Shown here: positions 7,497 to 17,312 of the stretch, in pieces
Layout of the letters: each line of letters begins with the position of its first letter
Position numbering within the stretch: position 1 is the first letter of the stretch
Assembly: GCF_037478135.1 (NCBI RefSeq)
Contig: NZ_JBBHDV010000009.1
Location: 72,076 to 136,075 of the forward strand
DNA from: Denitratimonas sp037478135
Lineage (GTDB): Bacteria; Pseudomonadota; Gammaproteobacteria; Xanthomonadales; Xanthomonadaceae
Direction of reading: 5' to 3'
DNA: 64,000 bases
Notes under the pieces: model-generated
The model's database searches: none
Told to the model about the DNA's origin: nothing
Seen by the model: only the letters and a program-made list of their open reading frames with translations
Position numbers and translations under genes: made by a program

Positions 7497-10400
7497 TCAG
7501 CGTTCGAGTCGATAGTTGAGCGCGGCACGGTTCTCGCTGCCCGAGTCGATCTGGATGTTCCACAACCGGCTGAGCAGGTACTTGAAGGTCACCACCTGGC
7601 CGGAGCCGAACAGCGCCACGCCGTAGCTGACATACAGCCGTGGCGACAGGTGCATGCCGACGGTCAGCGCGGCACCGCCCAGGGCGCGGTTGTCGGACAC
7701 CCCGACATCCTCGATGCCCAGGCGCGCACCCAGATTCTGCGCCAGCAGGTTGCCGCCCATCGCGGCGGCCGCCTGGGTCAGCTGGGTGCCGTCGGCCTGC
7801 GAGGCCGAGCGCAAGGGGCGGCCCAGCACCAGATAGGACAGCTGTTCGGCCTGCTCCATCGCCGGGTCCGACCACAACGTCAACTCCGGCACCAGCGCGG
7901 TGCCGCGCACCTGCACCCCGACCGTGACCGCATCGATCTTGCGTTCTGCGCGGATGTCCAGCATCGGGTTGTCGATCGGGGTCGAAGCGAAGGACACCCG
8001 GCCGCGAGTGATGCTGAGGTCCTGCCCATAGGCCTTGTAGGCGCCGCCGACCTCGATCGCGCCGCTGCCGGTGGTGGCGTAGCCGGGGCGGTCGCGCACC
8101 CGCAGCTGGCCGGCCAGGGTGCCGTTCAGTCCATAGCCGCGCATCCGCACACTGCGCCCCAGCGTGACGCTGATATCGGCGTCCACCGCCAGCCCGCCAC
8201 TGCTCTGCTCGTCATCCACGATCACCACGTCCGAGGAGGGCGAGGCCACGCCCTGCAGGTGCTCCAGATTGATCCGCGCGTACGGCACATCGACGCTGCC
8301 GCGCAGTTTCAGCGCCCGGCCGGCAAGTTCCAGCCGCAGGTCCGGCGAGGCCCGCACCCGCGCCTGCGGCACGTCCATCACGCTCAATTCTTCGCCCCGG
8401 ATCGCCAATGTGCCGGCCACACCGTTATCGCCAGCCAGATCGAAGCGGCCTTCGATCATGGCCTTGCCGTCGCCCAGCATCAGGCTGCCGTCCAGCTCCA
8501 GCGCGGTTGCCTCACGGCTGGACAGGCGGATATGGCCTTCGCGTGGCTGGATGCCGAGCGCCGGCAATTCGGCCGAGAAATCCAGCAGTTCCAGCGTGCC
8601 ATCCAGTTGCGGCTGGCTGCGCGTGCCGGCCAGCAGCAGCCGGCCTTCGACCCGCCCCTGCGGATTCACCACCTGATCGGTGAACAGTTCCAGCAGCGCG
8701 ATGTCGGGCAGCAACAGATCAACCTGGCCGGACAGCGTGCCGTCCGCTTCCAGCGGCGTTGACACCTCCATGCCGGCGCGCAGATGGCCATGCTGCGAGA
8801 CGCGTGCATCCAGTTGCAGCTTGGCGCGGTCCGGATCCAGTGTCAGGTCCAGAACCAGATCGGCCAGGTCCAGCAGTTCGCGTTCGGCGGCCGGGTCCAG
8901 CTTCAGCGTGGCCTGCGGCACGCGCGCCTGGAAACCAGCCTGGAGCCGGCCTTGTGCATCGCGCTGGAACTGCCCGTTGGCGGCGAGGCTGCCGTTCAAT
9001 GCGGCGGGTTGTTCCAGCAGCGAGGCCAGCAGCGGATCCAGTTCAGCCAGGTCGAAACCGTCCAGTTCCACGGTGCCTTGGCTGGTCGTCCCCTGCGTGG
9101 TGATTTCCGCGCACAGCCAAGCCGGGGCGGCATCCAGGCAGGTGCGCGACAGCGATACGCTGCCGGCATCCGGCAGATACGCCAGCCGGGCCGGCTCGCG
9201 CAGGCGCCAGGCAGTGCGTTCCTTCGGCTCCAGATGCAGATCGCGCAGTTCTCCCTGCCAACTGCTGTCGCGCGGTTGCAGGCCACCGTTCAGGTCCAGC
9301 CCCAGCGTTGCGATGTCACCGACCAGCGCCAGGCTGAGGTCATGTGCGGCGCGGCTGCCTTCGCCGGACAGCGCCAATGTCGCGAAGTCCTGCCCACCCA
9401 GTTCCAGCGCCTGCGCTTCGATGCTGATGCTGCCGCGTTCCCAGGCCTGCACGCCGGCCCGCAGGCGCAATTGCTGCGCCGTCTGCCCGGCCAGGGCCAG
9501 ACTCTGGCCATCCAGTTGCGCCGACAAGCTGGGCGCATCACGTGCGCCACGCAGGGTCAGGCTGCCGTCCAGCCGGCCGCCGGCTTCGGGCAGCAGGTCG
9601 GCCAGTTCCAGCGGCGCCAATGCCAGCTCGATATCGAATTCATCCTGCCAATGGCCCTGTCCATGGACATGCGACTGGCCCAGACGCAGGTCGAGTTCAC
9701 CACTGCCGTGCCCATCGGCCTGCATCCGTGCCTGGGCCGAGCCGCTGACGCTGCGCCCGCGCAGCTGGCCGTCCAGCCCATCCAGCCGCAGTTCGCCGAA
9801 CGGGCCAGCATCGGCAAGTCCACCATCCAGATGCAGCCGGGCATCCAGCACGCCGTGCAGATCCGGCGCGAAATACGAGGGGTCAAACTGCTGCAGCGTG
9901 GCGTCCAGCGTGGCATGCAGTGCCGGCGACCAGGCCACACGGCCATGTGCATCCAGCCCGCCACCGGGCAATTCGGCGTGCAGGCTTTCCAGATCCAGCG
10001 CCTGCGTGGAACCGCGACCAGCCAGTTGCACACGCGCCTGATCCGGGCCACGCGCAAAACGTCCGTCCAGCGTCAACGCGTAGTCGTCCAGCGGACCATC
10101 GATGCGGGCCGTGCCCTGGCTGCGCACCACGGCATCCGGCGCGGCGCCGGGCAGCACGATGTCCTGCCATGCCAGATCGGCATGCAGCTGCGGATCGGAG
10201 GTGGAAAGGTCCAGTTCGCCTTCGAGCCGGGCGCTGCCGTCATACAGACCCAGCGACAGCGGTTCCAGCCTCAGCCGGAACTCGTCGTAGGAAATCCGCG
10301 AAGGCGCCAGCTGCAGCTCGAAACCGGCCTGTTCCAGCCGGCCCGACAGGGACGCCTGGCGCAAGTCGCCTTCACCGGACAGCTGCAACGTCAGCGGCTC

Positions 10401-11276
10401 GCCTTCAAGCCCCAGACGCGCCAGCGCCAGATGCGGCGCATCCAGATTCAATGTCCAGTCCGGTTCGGGCAGGCCACCACGGGTTTGCAGCCGCAGCGTC
10501 GCCGGCTGTCCGAGATCGGCATCCAGCTCCAGCGCCAGCGCATTCAAATCGCCGTCGATGCGCAGTTCCAGCGGCAGCGGTTCGGCATCTTCGAGCGCGA
10601 CGCGCGCCTGGGCACGCAAGCGGCTGGCCCAGCTGGAGGCGGTATCGATATCCGCATCCAGCGCCAGCCCGACGCGATCGCTGGACAGCGACCATTGTTG
10701 CAGCTGCAAGCGCCCGGCCTGCAGTGATGCGGCGCCGGTCAGTTCCTGCACATGCAGCAGGCGTTCGCGATCGCGCAGGATCTCGACATCCTCCAGCACC
10801 AGCGCATCGACCCGGACCGGGAGTGGCAAGACCAATTGCGGCAACGAATCCGGCAGCTCAATCCGCGCCGGTGGCGGCTCGTCGGACGGTGCGGCCGCTG
10901 GCAGCTCGACCTTGCCGCCGGAAACGGCGATGCGACGCAGATGCAGAGCGCCGGACAGCAGCGCGCCGCTGTCTAGGTCCAGCTCCAGCCGCTGCGCAGC
11001 GATATCGGCCGCATCGGTGTGCAGCCGCACATCGTGCAGCACCAGACCGCCGGCCAAGTGCCCCTCGGCACCGCTCCAGGACAGCATGCCCGGCGGCAGG
11101 AAACGATCCAGCTGCGCCAGTGCCACATCCCGCCCGCTGCCACTGTTCAGCAGCCACATCAGCAACACCAGCAGCAATACCGGCACGGCCATCAGCACAC
11201 CGCCCAGCCACCACCACAGGCGACGGCGCGGCCTGCGCGGCGGCGTGTTGCCGGATGTCTCGGCTGCCGCGCTCAC
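7497..11276 (-). CDS. tamB: Translocation and assembly module inner-membrane subunit TamB
   Basis: A 1259-residue TamB: an N-terminal signal anchor (about residues 21-42), a long beta-rich, Leu/Asp-rich repetitive body of the AsmA/TamB kind that forms a hydrophobic groove across the periplasm, and the conserved C-terminal TamB (DUF490) domain from about residue 900, with NPMLDIRAERKIDAVTVGVQ and a terminal IDSGSENRAALNYRLER. TamB works with TamA in outer-membrane assembly and phospholipid transport. The start is GTG at 11276, overlapping the tamA stop (GTGA), so translation is probably coupled. Confidence 0.93.
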   Translation of the reverse strand: MSAAAETSGNTPPRRPRRRLWWWLGGVLMAVPVLLLVLLMWLLNSGSGRDVALAQLDRFLPPGMLSWSGAEGHLAGGLVLHDVRLHTDAADIAAQRLELDLDSGALLSGALHLRRIAVSGGKVELPAAAPSDEPPPARIELPDSLPQLVLPLPVRVDALVLEDVEILRDRERLLHVQELTGAASLQAGRLQLQQWSLSSDRVGLALDADIDTASSWASRLRAQARVALEDAEPLPLELRIDGDLNALALELDADLGQPATLRLQTRGGLPEPDWTLNLDAPHLALARLGLEGEPLTLQLSGEGDLRQASLSGRLEQAGFELQLAPSRISYDEFRLRLEPLSLGLYDGSARLEGELDLSTSDPQLHADLAWQDIVLPGAAPDAVVRSQGTARIDGPLDDYALTLDGRFARGPDQARVQLAGRGSTQALDLESLHAELPGGGLDAHGRVAWSPALHATLDATLQQFDPSYFAPDLHGVLDARLHLDGGLADAGPFGELRLDGLDGQLRGRSVSGSAQARMQADGHGSGELDLRLGQSHVHGQGHWQDEFDIELALAPLELADLLPEAGGRLDGSLTLRGARDAPSLSAQLDGQSLALAGQTAQQLRLRAGVQAWERGSISIEAQALELGGQDFATLALSGEGSRAAHDLSLALVGDIATLGLDLNGGLQPRDSSWQGELRDLHLEPKERTAWRLREPARLAYLPDAGSVSLSRTCLDAAPAWLCAEITTQGTTSQGTVELDGFDLAELDPLLASLLEQPAALNGSLAANGQFQRDAQGRLQAGFQARVPQATLKLDPAAERELLDLADLVLDLTLDPDRAKLQLDARVSQHGHLRAGMEVSTPLEADGTLSGQVDLLLPDIALLELFTDQVVNPQGRVEGRLLLAGTRSQPQLDGTLELLDFSAELPALGIQPREGHIRLSSREATALELDGSLMLGDGKAMIEGRFDLAGDNGVAGTLAIRGEELSVMDVPQARVRASPDLRLELAGRALKLRGSVDVPYARINLEHLQGVASPSSDVVIVDDEQSSGGLAVDADISVTLGRSVRMRGYGLNGTLAGQLRVRDRPGYATTGSGAIEVGGAYKAYGQDLSITRGRVSFASTPIDNPMLDIRAERKIDAVTVGVQVRGTALVPELTLWSDPAMEQAEQLSYLVLGRPLRSASQADGTQLTQAAAAMGGNLLAQNLGARLGIEDVGVSDNRALGGAALTVGMHLSPRLYVSYGVALFGSGQVVTFKYLLSRLWNIQIDSGSENRAALNYRLER

Positions 11277-13039
11277 AGGTCCGGCCCGATGTTGATGTGG
11301 AGCTGGATCGAGTTGTCCGCGTCCTTGAATCCGTGCGCCAGATCCAGCCGCACCATGCCCACCGGCGAGCGCCAGCGTACTCCGGCGCCCGCGCCGACAT
11401 AGGCGCCCTCGTTGACTTCGTTGAAGGCGTTGCCGGCGTCCACGAACACCGCCGCACCCCAGCTTGAACTGAACATGCGCTCGTACTCGGCACTGCCCAC
11501 CAGCAGATTCTTGCCACCCAGCACCACACCCTCCTGGCGCGGGGCGATTTCCTGGTAGCCGTAGCCGCGAATGCTGCGATCGCCGCCGGCGAAAAACCGC
11601 AGCGATGGCGGCAACTGGTCGAACTGGTCGGTGAAAGTGCGCCCGAGCTGGCCACGGAACAGGAAACGGTTGTTGCTCCCGACACTGCGGATCAGCTTGG
11701 CATCCAGCAAAAACTGGCCGAAGTTCACATCCGAGGCCAGCGCTTCGGCTCCGATCTTGAACTCGCCCCGCAGCGAGAAACCCCGGCTCGGATACATCGG
11801 ATCATCGGCCACCACCCGCTGCGCCGACAGCGCCGGATACACCAGCCGCGATTCGCCAACGGTGGCGGTGCCATCACGCCGCGCTTCCGCATGGCCGATC
11901 TCGAAATCCTCGGTCCGCATGTGCATGGCGAGATTGAGATTCCAGCCACGCCAGGCTCCGCTGCGCGAAGCCACCAGCTCAGTAATGCGGGTCTTGAGCA
12001 CGTCGCTCTCCTCCTCGCGCCGGTTGGCACCAAACGCGTACCAGCCCTCGGCCCAGGCGAAGGCCGGGATGCGGTATTCGGCACCCAGGCTCTTGCGCCG
12101 CTGCGCCCAGTCCAGATTGGCGCCGAACTTGTGCCCGCGGCTGTTGACCCAGCGCCGCTCGAGCCCCACCTGCACACCGGCGCCCGAATCGGTACCGAAA
12201 CTCAGGCCGGCGGTGTAGACGCTGCGCTTGCCCGGCAGCAACGAGATCGCGATTGGCACCTCGTCGCCATCGGCATTTTCCACGTCCGGACGCGCGTCTA
12301 TGTAACCGAAATAATCCAGATCGGTCAGGCGCTGGTGCAGTTTCAGCAATTCAGACTGCTCGTAGAACGCCCCGTATTTGTAGGGCACCGCCTTGTGCAG
12401 CAGGTCCTCCCGCACGTGCGAACCTTCAAAACGGGTTTCCCCGAAGCGGTAGCGTTTGCCGCCGATCCAGTCCAGATTGATCTTGGCGGTCAGTGCCTTG
12501 CGCGACACCTCGACCCGGTGCGCGCGCAGCTCGGCATCGAAATAGCCGCGTGCCAGCAGGCTGCGTTGCAGGGTCAGCTTGCTGGCCTCGTAGCGCCGAT
12601 GATCGAAAACCTCTCCGATGCGCGGCCGGAAACCTTCGATGTCGGCATCGATTACGGGGTCTTCCGCTGCCGGGGCATCGATCACGACTTGGCTGGCGGC
12701 CACCTTCACCGGCTCGCCCGGCGTCACTTCCAGCACCACGTCCGGCACGCCATCGGCGCGCCGCTCGATCCGGCTTTCGACACTGGCAGCGTAGTAACCA
12801 TAGGGTTGCAGCGCCTGGTCCACCTCCGCCGGCACGCGCCGCAGCAGGTAGGACAGACGCGCTTCGGTCAGGGTCTTGCGCTCTTCTTCGGGCAACTGCA
12901 CCAGCGAGAGCGATAGCCGCACATTCTGCAACTGCTCACCGCCCAGCCCCTGCACCTCGACCCGCCCCAACCCCTGGCCATACGCCAGCGTCGGCAACAA
13001 CATCAACAGGCCGGCGGCGGCTCGCGTCGGAAATGGCAA
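11273..13039 (-). CDS. tamA: Outer-membrane translocation and assembly module TamA (TTG start)
   Basis: A 588-residue Omp85-family protein: signal peptide, three POTRA domains (about residues 25-260) and a 16-strand barrel, with the Omp85 hallmark GGDRSIRGYGYQ near residue 500 and ending RLDLAHGFKDADNSIQLHINIGPDL-like strands. It partners TamB. I choose TTG at 13039, because AGGAG sits 7 nt before it and the protein then begins with a proper signal peptide (PFPTRAAAGLLMLLPTLAYG). A GTG at 13141 would add 34 Arg-rich residues ahead of the signal peptide and is less likely. Confidence 0.92.
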   Translation of the reverse strand: MPFPTRAAAGLLMLLPTLAYGQGLGRVEVQGLGGEQLQNVRLSLSLVQLPEEERKTLTEARLSYLLRRVPAEVDQALQPYGYYAASVESRIERRADGVPDVVLEVTPGEPVKVAASQVVIDAPAAEDPVIDADIEGFRPRIGEVFDHRRYEASKLTLQRSLLARGYFDAELRAHRVEVSRKALTAKINLDWIGGKRYRFGETRFEGSHVREDLLHKAVPYKYGAFYEQSELLKLHQRLTDLDYFGYIDARPDVENADGDEVPIAISLLPGKRSVYTAGLSFGTDSGAGVQVGLERRWVNSRGHKFGANLDWAQRRKSLGAEYRIPAFAWAEGWYAFGANRREEESDVLKTRITELVASRSGAWRGWNLNLAMHMRTEDFEIGHAEARRDGTATVGESRLVYPALSAQRVVADDPMYPSRGFSLRGEFKIGAEALASDVNFGQFLLDAKLIRSVGSNNRFLFRGQLGRTFTDQFDQLPPSLRFFAGGDRSIRGYGYQEIAPRQEGVVLGGKNLLVGSAEYERMFSSSWGAAVFVDAGNAFNEVNEGAYVGAGAGVRWRSPVGMVRLDLAHGFKDADNSIQLHINIGPDL

Positions 13040-13198
13040 GGGGAAACTCCTGCGGCCGGGCAGATCGGCATCCGGGCGAAAGCATAACCGCAGCAGCCAC
13101 CGGCAAATGTTGCCGCAACGTGAACCGCGACCGCGCAGCACAACCCCGAATCGCAGCTACGCGCGTTGAAGCGCCGCACCTTCCACCGGAGCCGTGCC

Positions 13199-13978
13199 AT
13201 GTATCTGCTGACCCTGTTGATTCTCACCCTGTCCACCGCGATGGCGGCGTTTCCCGCGCCCGCCGCCGCGCATGGCCGGGTGGTCGAATTGAATGTGGTG
13301 GACCGCGACAGCGGCCAGCCGCTTCACGTCCATTACCGCGACGACCAGGCCTTTGTCGAAGGCCGTCCGGGCCAACGTTACGCGATCCGTCTTGCCAACC
13401 GCAGCGGCGGCCGCGTGCTGGCGGTGCTCAGCGTGGACGGCATCAATGCCGTCAGCGGCCAGACGGCCGCGCCGGATCAGGCCGGCTATGTGCTGGAGCC
13501 ATACCAAAGCACCGACGTGGCCGGCTGGCGCAAGAGCTTGTCGGATGTGGCGGCATTCGAATTTTCCGCGCTGCCCGACAGCTACGCCGCGCGCACCGGC
13601 CGACCGGATAATGTCGGGGTGATCGGCATTGCGGTGTTCCGTGAGCGCCCGTCTCCGCCACCGCGCCCGCGGATCAGCCACGGCAAGACCGGCAGCGCAC
13701 GGGCTGAAGCCATGCATCCGCCCGCTGCAGCGCGCGCGCCGGCCGATACCGTGCAGGCCGCGCCGCAGATGCAGCAATCGATCGGCACCGCCCACGGACA
13801 ACGCGAATATTCACGGGTGGAGCGCACGCAGTTCCAGCGCGCCAGCGGGACACCGGCGGAGATGGTCGCCTTGCGCTATGACCGGCGCGATAACCTGATC
13901 GCGATGGGCGTGATCGCGCCACCTCCGCACCGGCCGGGGCCGCGTGCCTTCCCCGGCGGCTTCGTGCCCGACCCATGA
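13199..13978 (+). CDS. Secreted conserved protein of unknown function
   Basis: The 259-residue product has a Sec signal peptide (cleavage near AAAHG, about residue 23) and a conserved N-terminal domain with VEGRPGQRYAIRLANRS, VLAVLSVDGINAVSG and YQSTDVAGWRKSLSDVAAF, ending with NVGVIGIAVF. I know this domain pattern from uncharacterised exported proteins in proteobacteria but no function. The C-terminal half is Pro/Ala/Arg rich, with HGQREYSRVERTQFQRASG before the end. The ATG at 13199 is preceded by CCGGAG; the upstream in-frame codon at 13166 would put the signal peptide inside. It is divergent from tamA. Confidence 0.65.
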   Translation: MYLLTLLILTLSTAMAAFPAPAAAHGRVVELNVVDRDSGQPLHVHYRDDQAFVEGRPGQRYAIRLANRSGGRVLAVLSVDGINAVSGQTAAPDQAGYVLEPYQSTDVAGWRKSLSDVAAFEFSALPDSYAARTGRPDNVGVIGIAVFRERPSPPPRPRISHGKTGSARAEAMHPPAAARAPADTVQAAPQMQQSIGTAHGQREYSRVERTQFQRASGTPAEMVALRYDRRDNLIAMGVIAPPPHRPGPRAFPGGFVPDP

Positions 13979-13988
13979 GCCAGTGGCT

Positions 13989-14032
13989 AAAAACGCACAG
14001 CCCGTCGGGCATCGCGCCGCGGCGGGCTGTGC
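13989..14032 (-). terminator. Rho-independent terminator of the entericidin-type gene
   Basis: GCACAGCCCG pairs with CGGGCTGTGC (10 bp, loop of 18 nt that can itself pair in part), and on the minus strand the stem is followed by five Ts. It stands 29 bp after the stop of the small lipoprotein gene and just past the end of the convergent secreted-protein gene. Confidence 0.8.
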
Positions 14033-14060
14033 AGGTGACGGCGGCGAACCCTGCCGCGCC

Positions 14061-14192
14061 TCAGCGGGCAGCGTCCTCCAGCTTTTCACCGGCCTTCTGG
14101 ATGTCCTTGCCGGCACCTTGCACGGTATTGCAGCCACCCAGTACCAGAGCCGCTGCCAGGGTCAACAACAACAGGCTGATGTTGCGCTTCAT
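14061..14192 (-). CDS. Entericidin A/B family small lipoprotein
   Basis: A 43-residue gene. The product starts MKRNISLLLLTLAAALV, has a lipobox LGGC with the lipidated Cys at residue 21, and continues NTVQGAGKDIQKAGEKLEDAAR. The GAGKD(I/V)xxAGxxLE pattern is the entericidin A/B signature, small envelope lipoproteins related to the E. coli ecnAB antidote/bacteriolysin pair. Only one copy is visible, so no toxin/antidote assignment can be made. A good ribosome site (GAGGAA, 7 nt spacing) precedes the ATG and a strong terminator follows, consistent with a short monocistronic, well-expressed transcript. Confidence 0.85.
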   Translation of the reverse strand: MKRNISLLLLTLAAALVLGGCNTVQGAGKDIQKAGEKLEDAAR

Positions 14193-14273
14193 CGATCAAT
14201 TCCTCACTCGCCGCCCAGTGCGCGGCCGGGCAAGTTTAGCCATGCATCCACCCGTTTCAGCAAGCCCCGGCGC

Positions 14274-15194
14274 TCAGCGCATCAGGGTGGACTTGCCGAA
14301 CAGGCTTTCGACCAGATCCACCGCCAGCCGCGCGGTGGAGTTGTGCACATCGAAGGCCGGATTGAGTTCGACGATGTCCAGCGACGCCATCGCGCCGCTG
14401 TCGGCGATCATCTCCATCACCAGCTGCGCCTCGCGGTAGTTGGGACCACCGGGCACCGTGGTGCCGACGCCCGGCGCGATCGACGGGTCAAGGAAATCCA
14501 CATCGAAACTGACATGCAGATGGGTGTTTTCGTCCAGGCCGTACAGCGCCTGGGTCATCACCTGGCGCATGCCGATCTCATCGATGGTGCGCATGTCGTA
14601 GATGTCCAGCCCAACCTCGCGCACCAGGCGGCGTTCGCCTTCATCGACCGAGCGGATGCCGATCTGGCGGATTTCGCCGGCCCGCAGCATCGGTGAATCA
14701 CCGGAAAGATGGGTCAGCTCCTGCGGGCCGATCCCGCACAGACAGGCCACCGGCATGCCATGGATATTGCCGCTGGGCGTGATCTGGCTGGTATTGAAAT
14801 CCGCGTGCGCGTCCAGCCACAGCACCCGCAAGCTCTTGCCCTGCTGCCGGCAATGCGCGGCCACCGCGGTGATCGAACCCAGTGCCAGGCAGTGATCGCC
14901 ACCGAGCAGGATCGGAAACTGCCCTGCATCCAGCGCCTGGCCAACGGCCTCCATTACCGCGCGGTTCCAGGCCACCACCTGCTCCAGATGGCGGTAGCCC
15001 TCGACCGGCCCCTGCCATGGATTGCGCGGCCCGACGAGATTGCCGCGATCCACCACTTCCAGCCCGCGCTTGCGCAGGGCTTCCTCGATACCGGCCACAC
15101 GCAGCGCCTCCGGGCCCATTGAAGCCCCGCGATGGCCGGCACCGATATCGGTCGGCGCTCCGATCAGGCTCACCACGACTCCGGCCAGACTCAT
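14274..15194 (-). CDS. rocF: Arginase
   Basis: A 306-residue ureohydrolase of true arginase type, which converts arginine to ornithine and urea. The binuclear Mn ligands are present in LLGGDHCLALGS, DAHADFNT and SFDVDFLDPSIAPG, and the substrate-binding SGNIHGMP follows. The length and the N-terminal start MSLAGVVVSLIGAPTDIG are normal. GGAG stands 7 nt before the ATG at 15194; an in-frame upstream region reaching 15338 has no signal and is not used. It appears to be a single gene, with nothing else of arginine metabolism next to it. Confidence 0.93.
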   Translation of the reverse strand: MSLAGVVVSLIGAPTDIGAGHRGASMGPEALRVAGIEEALRKRGLEVVDRGNLVGPRNPWQGPVEGYRHLEQVVAWNRAVMEAVGQALDAGQFPILLGGDHCLALGSITAVAAHCRQQGKSLRVLWLDAHADFNTSQITPSGNIHGMPVACLCGIGPQELTHLSGDSPMLRAGEIRQIGIRSVDEGERRLVREVGLDIYDMRTIDEIGMRQVMTQALYGLDENTHLHVSFDVDFLDPSIAPGVGTTVPGGPNYREAQLVMEMIADSGAMASLDIVELNPAFDVHNSTARLAVDLVESLFGKSTLMR

Positions 15195-15375
15195 CGCCCT
15201 GCTCCGGCAACCAGTGGATGGCACATTCGGCCGGCCAATGCTGAAAACTGCGGTTTGATGGACATCGGAATCCTCCGGGCAATCGCCGTATGCAAGGGTC
15301 ACAGCATAGCCGTGCCGCCGGAACGCACCAATCCGCACATCGGCGATCAGCCCGGTCTGGCGCGATCAACTGCGA

Positions 15376-17103
15376 TCAGGCGGTGGCGGCCCTGGTCGGC
15401 TCCTGTGCAAGGCTGCGGCGTACCGCATCCAGTAGCTGCGCCGGCACGAATGGCTTGCGCAGCAGCATGATGCCGTGCTCCTCGAACGCCGGCATGTCGT
15501 CGCTGCGGTGCGAGGTGATCAGGATGCGCGCCGCCTGCGGCCAGCGCTCGCCAAGCCGGCACAGCAGGCTGATGCCGTCGGTATCGGAAAGCCGGTAGTC
15601 CGAAATCAGCACCTGCGGCGCAGGTTCCGTCCCAGTCCATGCTTCCAGCGCCCGCGCGCCATCAGACGCCAACCTGATGACACATCCGGCGGCGACCAGT
15701 CCCTCGGCCAGCAACGGACGCAGTTGCGCATCGTCTTCCACCAGCAGCACGCGCGTGCCCTGGAGTTCGGTCGGTGCCCGGTCCGGCTGCATCCGCGCGC
15801 GCGGCAGCAGCAGGGTGATGCGCGTACCCTGACCGGGCGCGCTGTCGACCTGGATCTGTCCATCGGCCTCGGTCACCAGACGCTGCACCACGGCCATGCC
15901 GACGCCGGTGCCGCGGCCCTCGGGTTTAGTGGTGAAGAACGGCTCGAACAACCGCGCCACCACCTCCTGGCTCATGCCGTGGCCGGTGTCGGACACCTCC
16001 ACCCGCACCCTGTCGTCCTGCGCCGTTACCGTGATCCGAAAGCACCCGTTTTCCGGCATCGCATCGCGTGCGTTGGAGGCCAGATTGAGCAGCGCCAGTT
16101 CGAATTCGTCGCGATCCAGCAGCACCGGCAGCTCCGTTGGCGGCAGCTCGATCCCGACTTCCACCCGTTCACCGAACAGCGGCTCGATCAGCGTCATCGC
16201 GTGGCGCACCGATGCGCAGACATCGAACACCTCCTGCTGGCGGCTGCGGTGGCGGCCCAGGCCCAGCAGGCGACGGGTCACCATCGCACCGCGCCGGGTG
16301 GCGTTCTCGATGCCGTCGATCGGGCCATCGTCGAAACCGCCCGAGGCGCGCGCCATGCCGGCATAGCCCATGATCACGCCGAGGATGTTGTTGAAATCGT
16401 GTGCGATGCCGCCGCTGATGCGGCCCAGCAATTCCAGCTTCTGAGCCTGGATCAGCTGCGCCTGGGAGCGTTCCTTCTCCTCGATTTCGCAGACCAGCCG
16501 GCGACAGGTTTCGTCCAGCTCCTCGCTGCGCCGCAGCGCGCGGCGCGAAGCCGAGATCAGCCGGTCCAGCATCACCGTGGTCACCAGGAAGGTCAGTGCA
16601 CCCAGCATCAGATCGTCGAGGATGTCGGCGCGCACCAGCCCTACATCCGGCGCCTGCGCCATGTCGATACCGGCCCCGAGCAGCGCGGCAGCCATCAGCA
16701 CCAGCATGCCCCACCACAGCGCGGCACGCCCCAGTAGCAGTCCGCCGATCAGCAGCGGCAACAGGTGCGCCACCTGCAGGCCGGATTGCGCACGCAGCCC
16801 GTAGACCTGGTAACTGAGCACGATCAGCGCCAACAGCACCGCCAGCAGCAGTGCCACCGCCGGGCGGAACTGCCCGCGCCGCACCAGCCACAGACAGAAC
16901 CAAAGCGTCGCCGTGCTCATCAGACCGATGCCGGTGGAAAACCCGAACTGGCCGGCTTCACGCCAGCCCGAAAGCGTGATCAGCGGCACCAGCACCGCAC
17001 CGATCAGCAACAACACCTGCAGACCGGGAGCGCTGCGCCGGTCCAGCGGATCGCTGATCGGTGCCCGCTGCAACCATCCCACTGCGTGCCGAAGCAGCAA
17101 CAT
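15376..17103 (-). CDS. Membrane hybrid histidine kinase with C-terminal receiver
   Basis: The 575-residue protein has about six membrane segments in residues 28-180, a short coiled coil, then a HisKA H-box ISGGIAHDFNNILGVI with phospho-acceptor His235, an ATPase domain with N box (NLASNARDAM), G1 (SDTGHGMS) and G2 (GTGVGMAVVQ), and a receiver domain from about residue 450 with acidic pair EDD, phospho-acceptor Asp502 (ISDYRLSD) and Lys550 (LLRKPF). There is no periplasmic sensor domain, so the signal is probably sensed in the membrane or cytoplasm. No cognate output regulator lies next to it. It is divergent from the secreted nuclease gene (209-bp gap). Confidence 0.88.
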   Translation of the reverse strand: MLLLRHAVGWLQRAPISDPLDRRSAPGLQVLLLIGAVLVPLITLSGWREAGQFGFSTGIGLMSTATLWFCLWLVRRGQFRPAVALLLAVLLALIVLSYQVYGLRAQSGLQVAHLLPLLIGGLLLGRAALWWGMLVLMAAALLGAGIDMAQAPDVGLVRADILDDLMLGALTFLVTTVMLDRLISASRRALRRSEELDETCRRLVCEIEEKERSQAQLIQAQKLELLGRISGGIAHDFNNILGVIMGYAGMARASGGFDDGPIDGIENATRRGAMVTRRLLGLGRHRSRQQEVFDVCASVRHAMTLIEPLFGERVEVGIELPPTELPVLLDRDEFELALLNLASNARDAMPENGCFRITVTAQDDRVRVEVSDTGHGMSQEVVARLFEPFFTTKPEGRGTGVGMAVVQRLVTEADGQIQVDSAPGQGTRITLLLPRARMQPDRAPTELQGTRVLLVEDDAQLRPLLAEGLVAAGCVIRLASDGARALEAWTGTEPAPQVLISDYRLSDTDGISLLCRLGERWPQAARILITSHRSDDMPAFEEHGIMLLRKPFVPAQLLDAVRRSLAQEPTRAATA

Positions 17104-17312
17104 CGGCGTTCTTCCCCACGATTCCGGTGCCGGCGAGTATAGGCGAGGCGCCCGCCGGCGACGCCTGATGGGATGTCGGTCACAGACCTGCACCGATATC
17201 GGGCCGCAGCACCGCGTGACGATGGGCCTGTCACCCGCCAGCCATGTTCTTCTGGCATTCTGGCCCGCTGCCGTGGCGATGGCAGATCTGACAAACAACG
17301 GGGTACTTTTTA

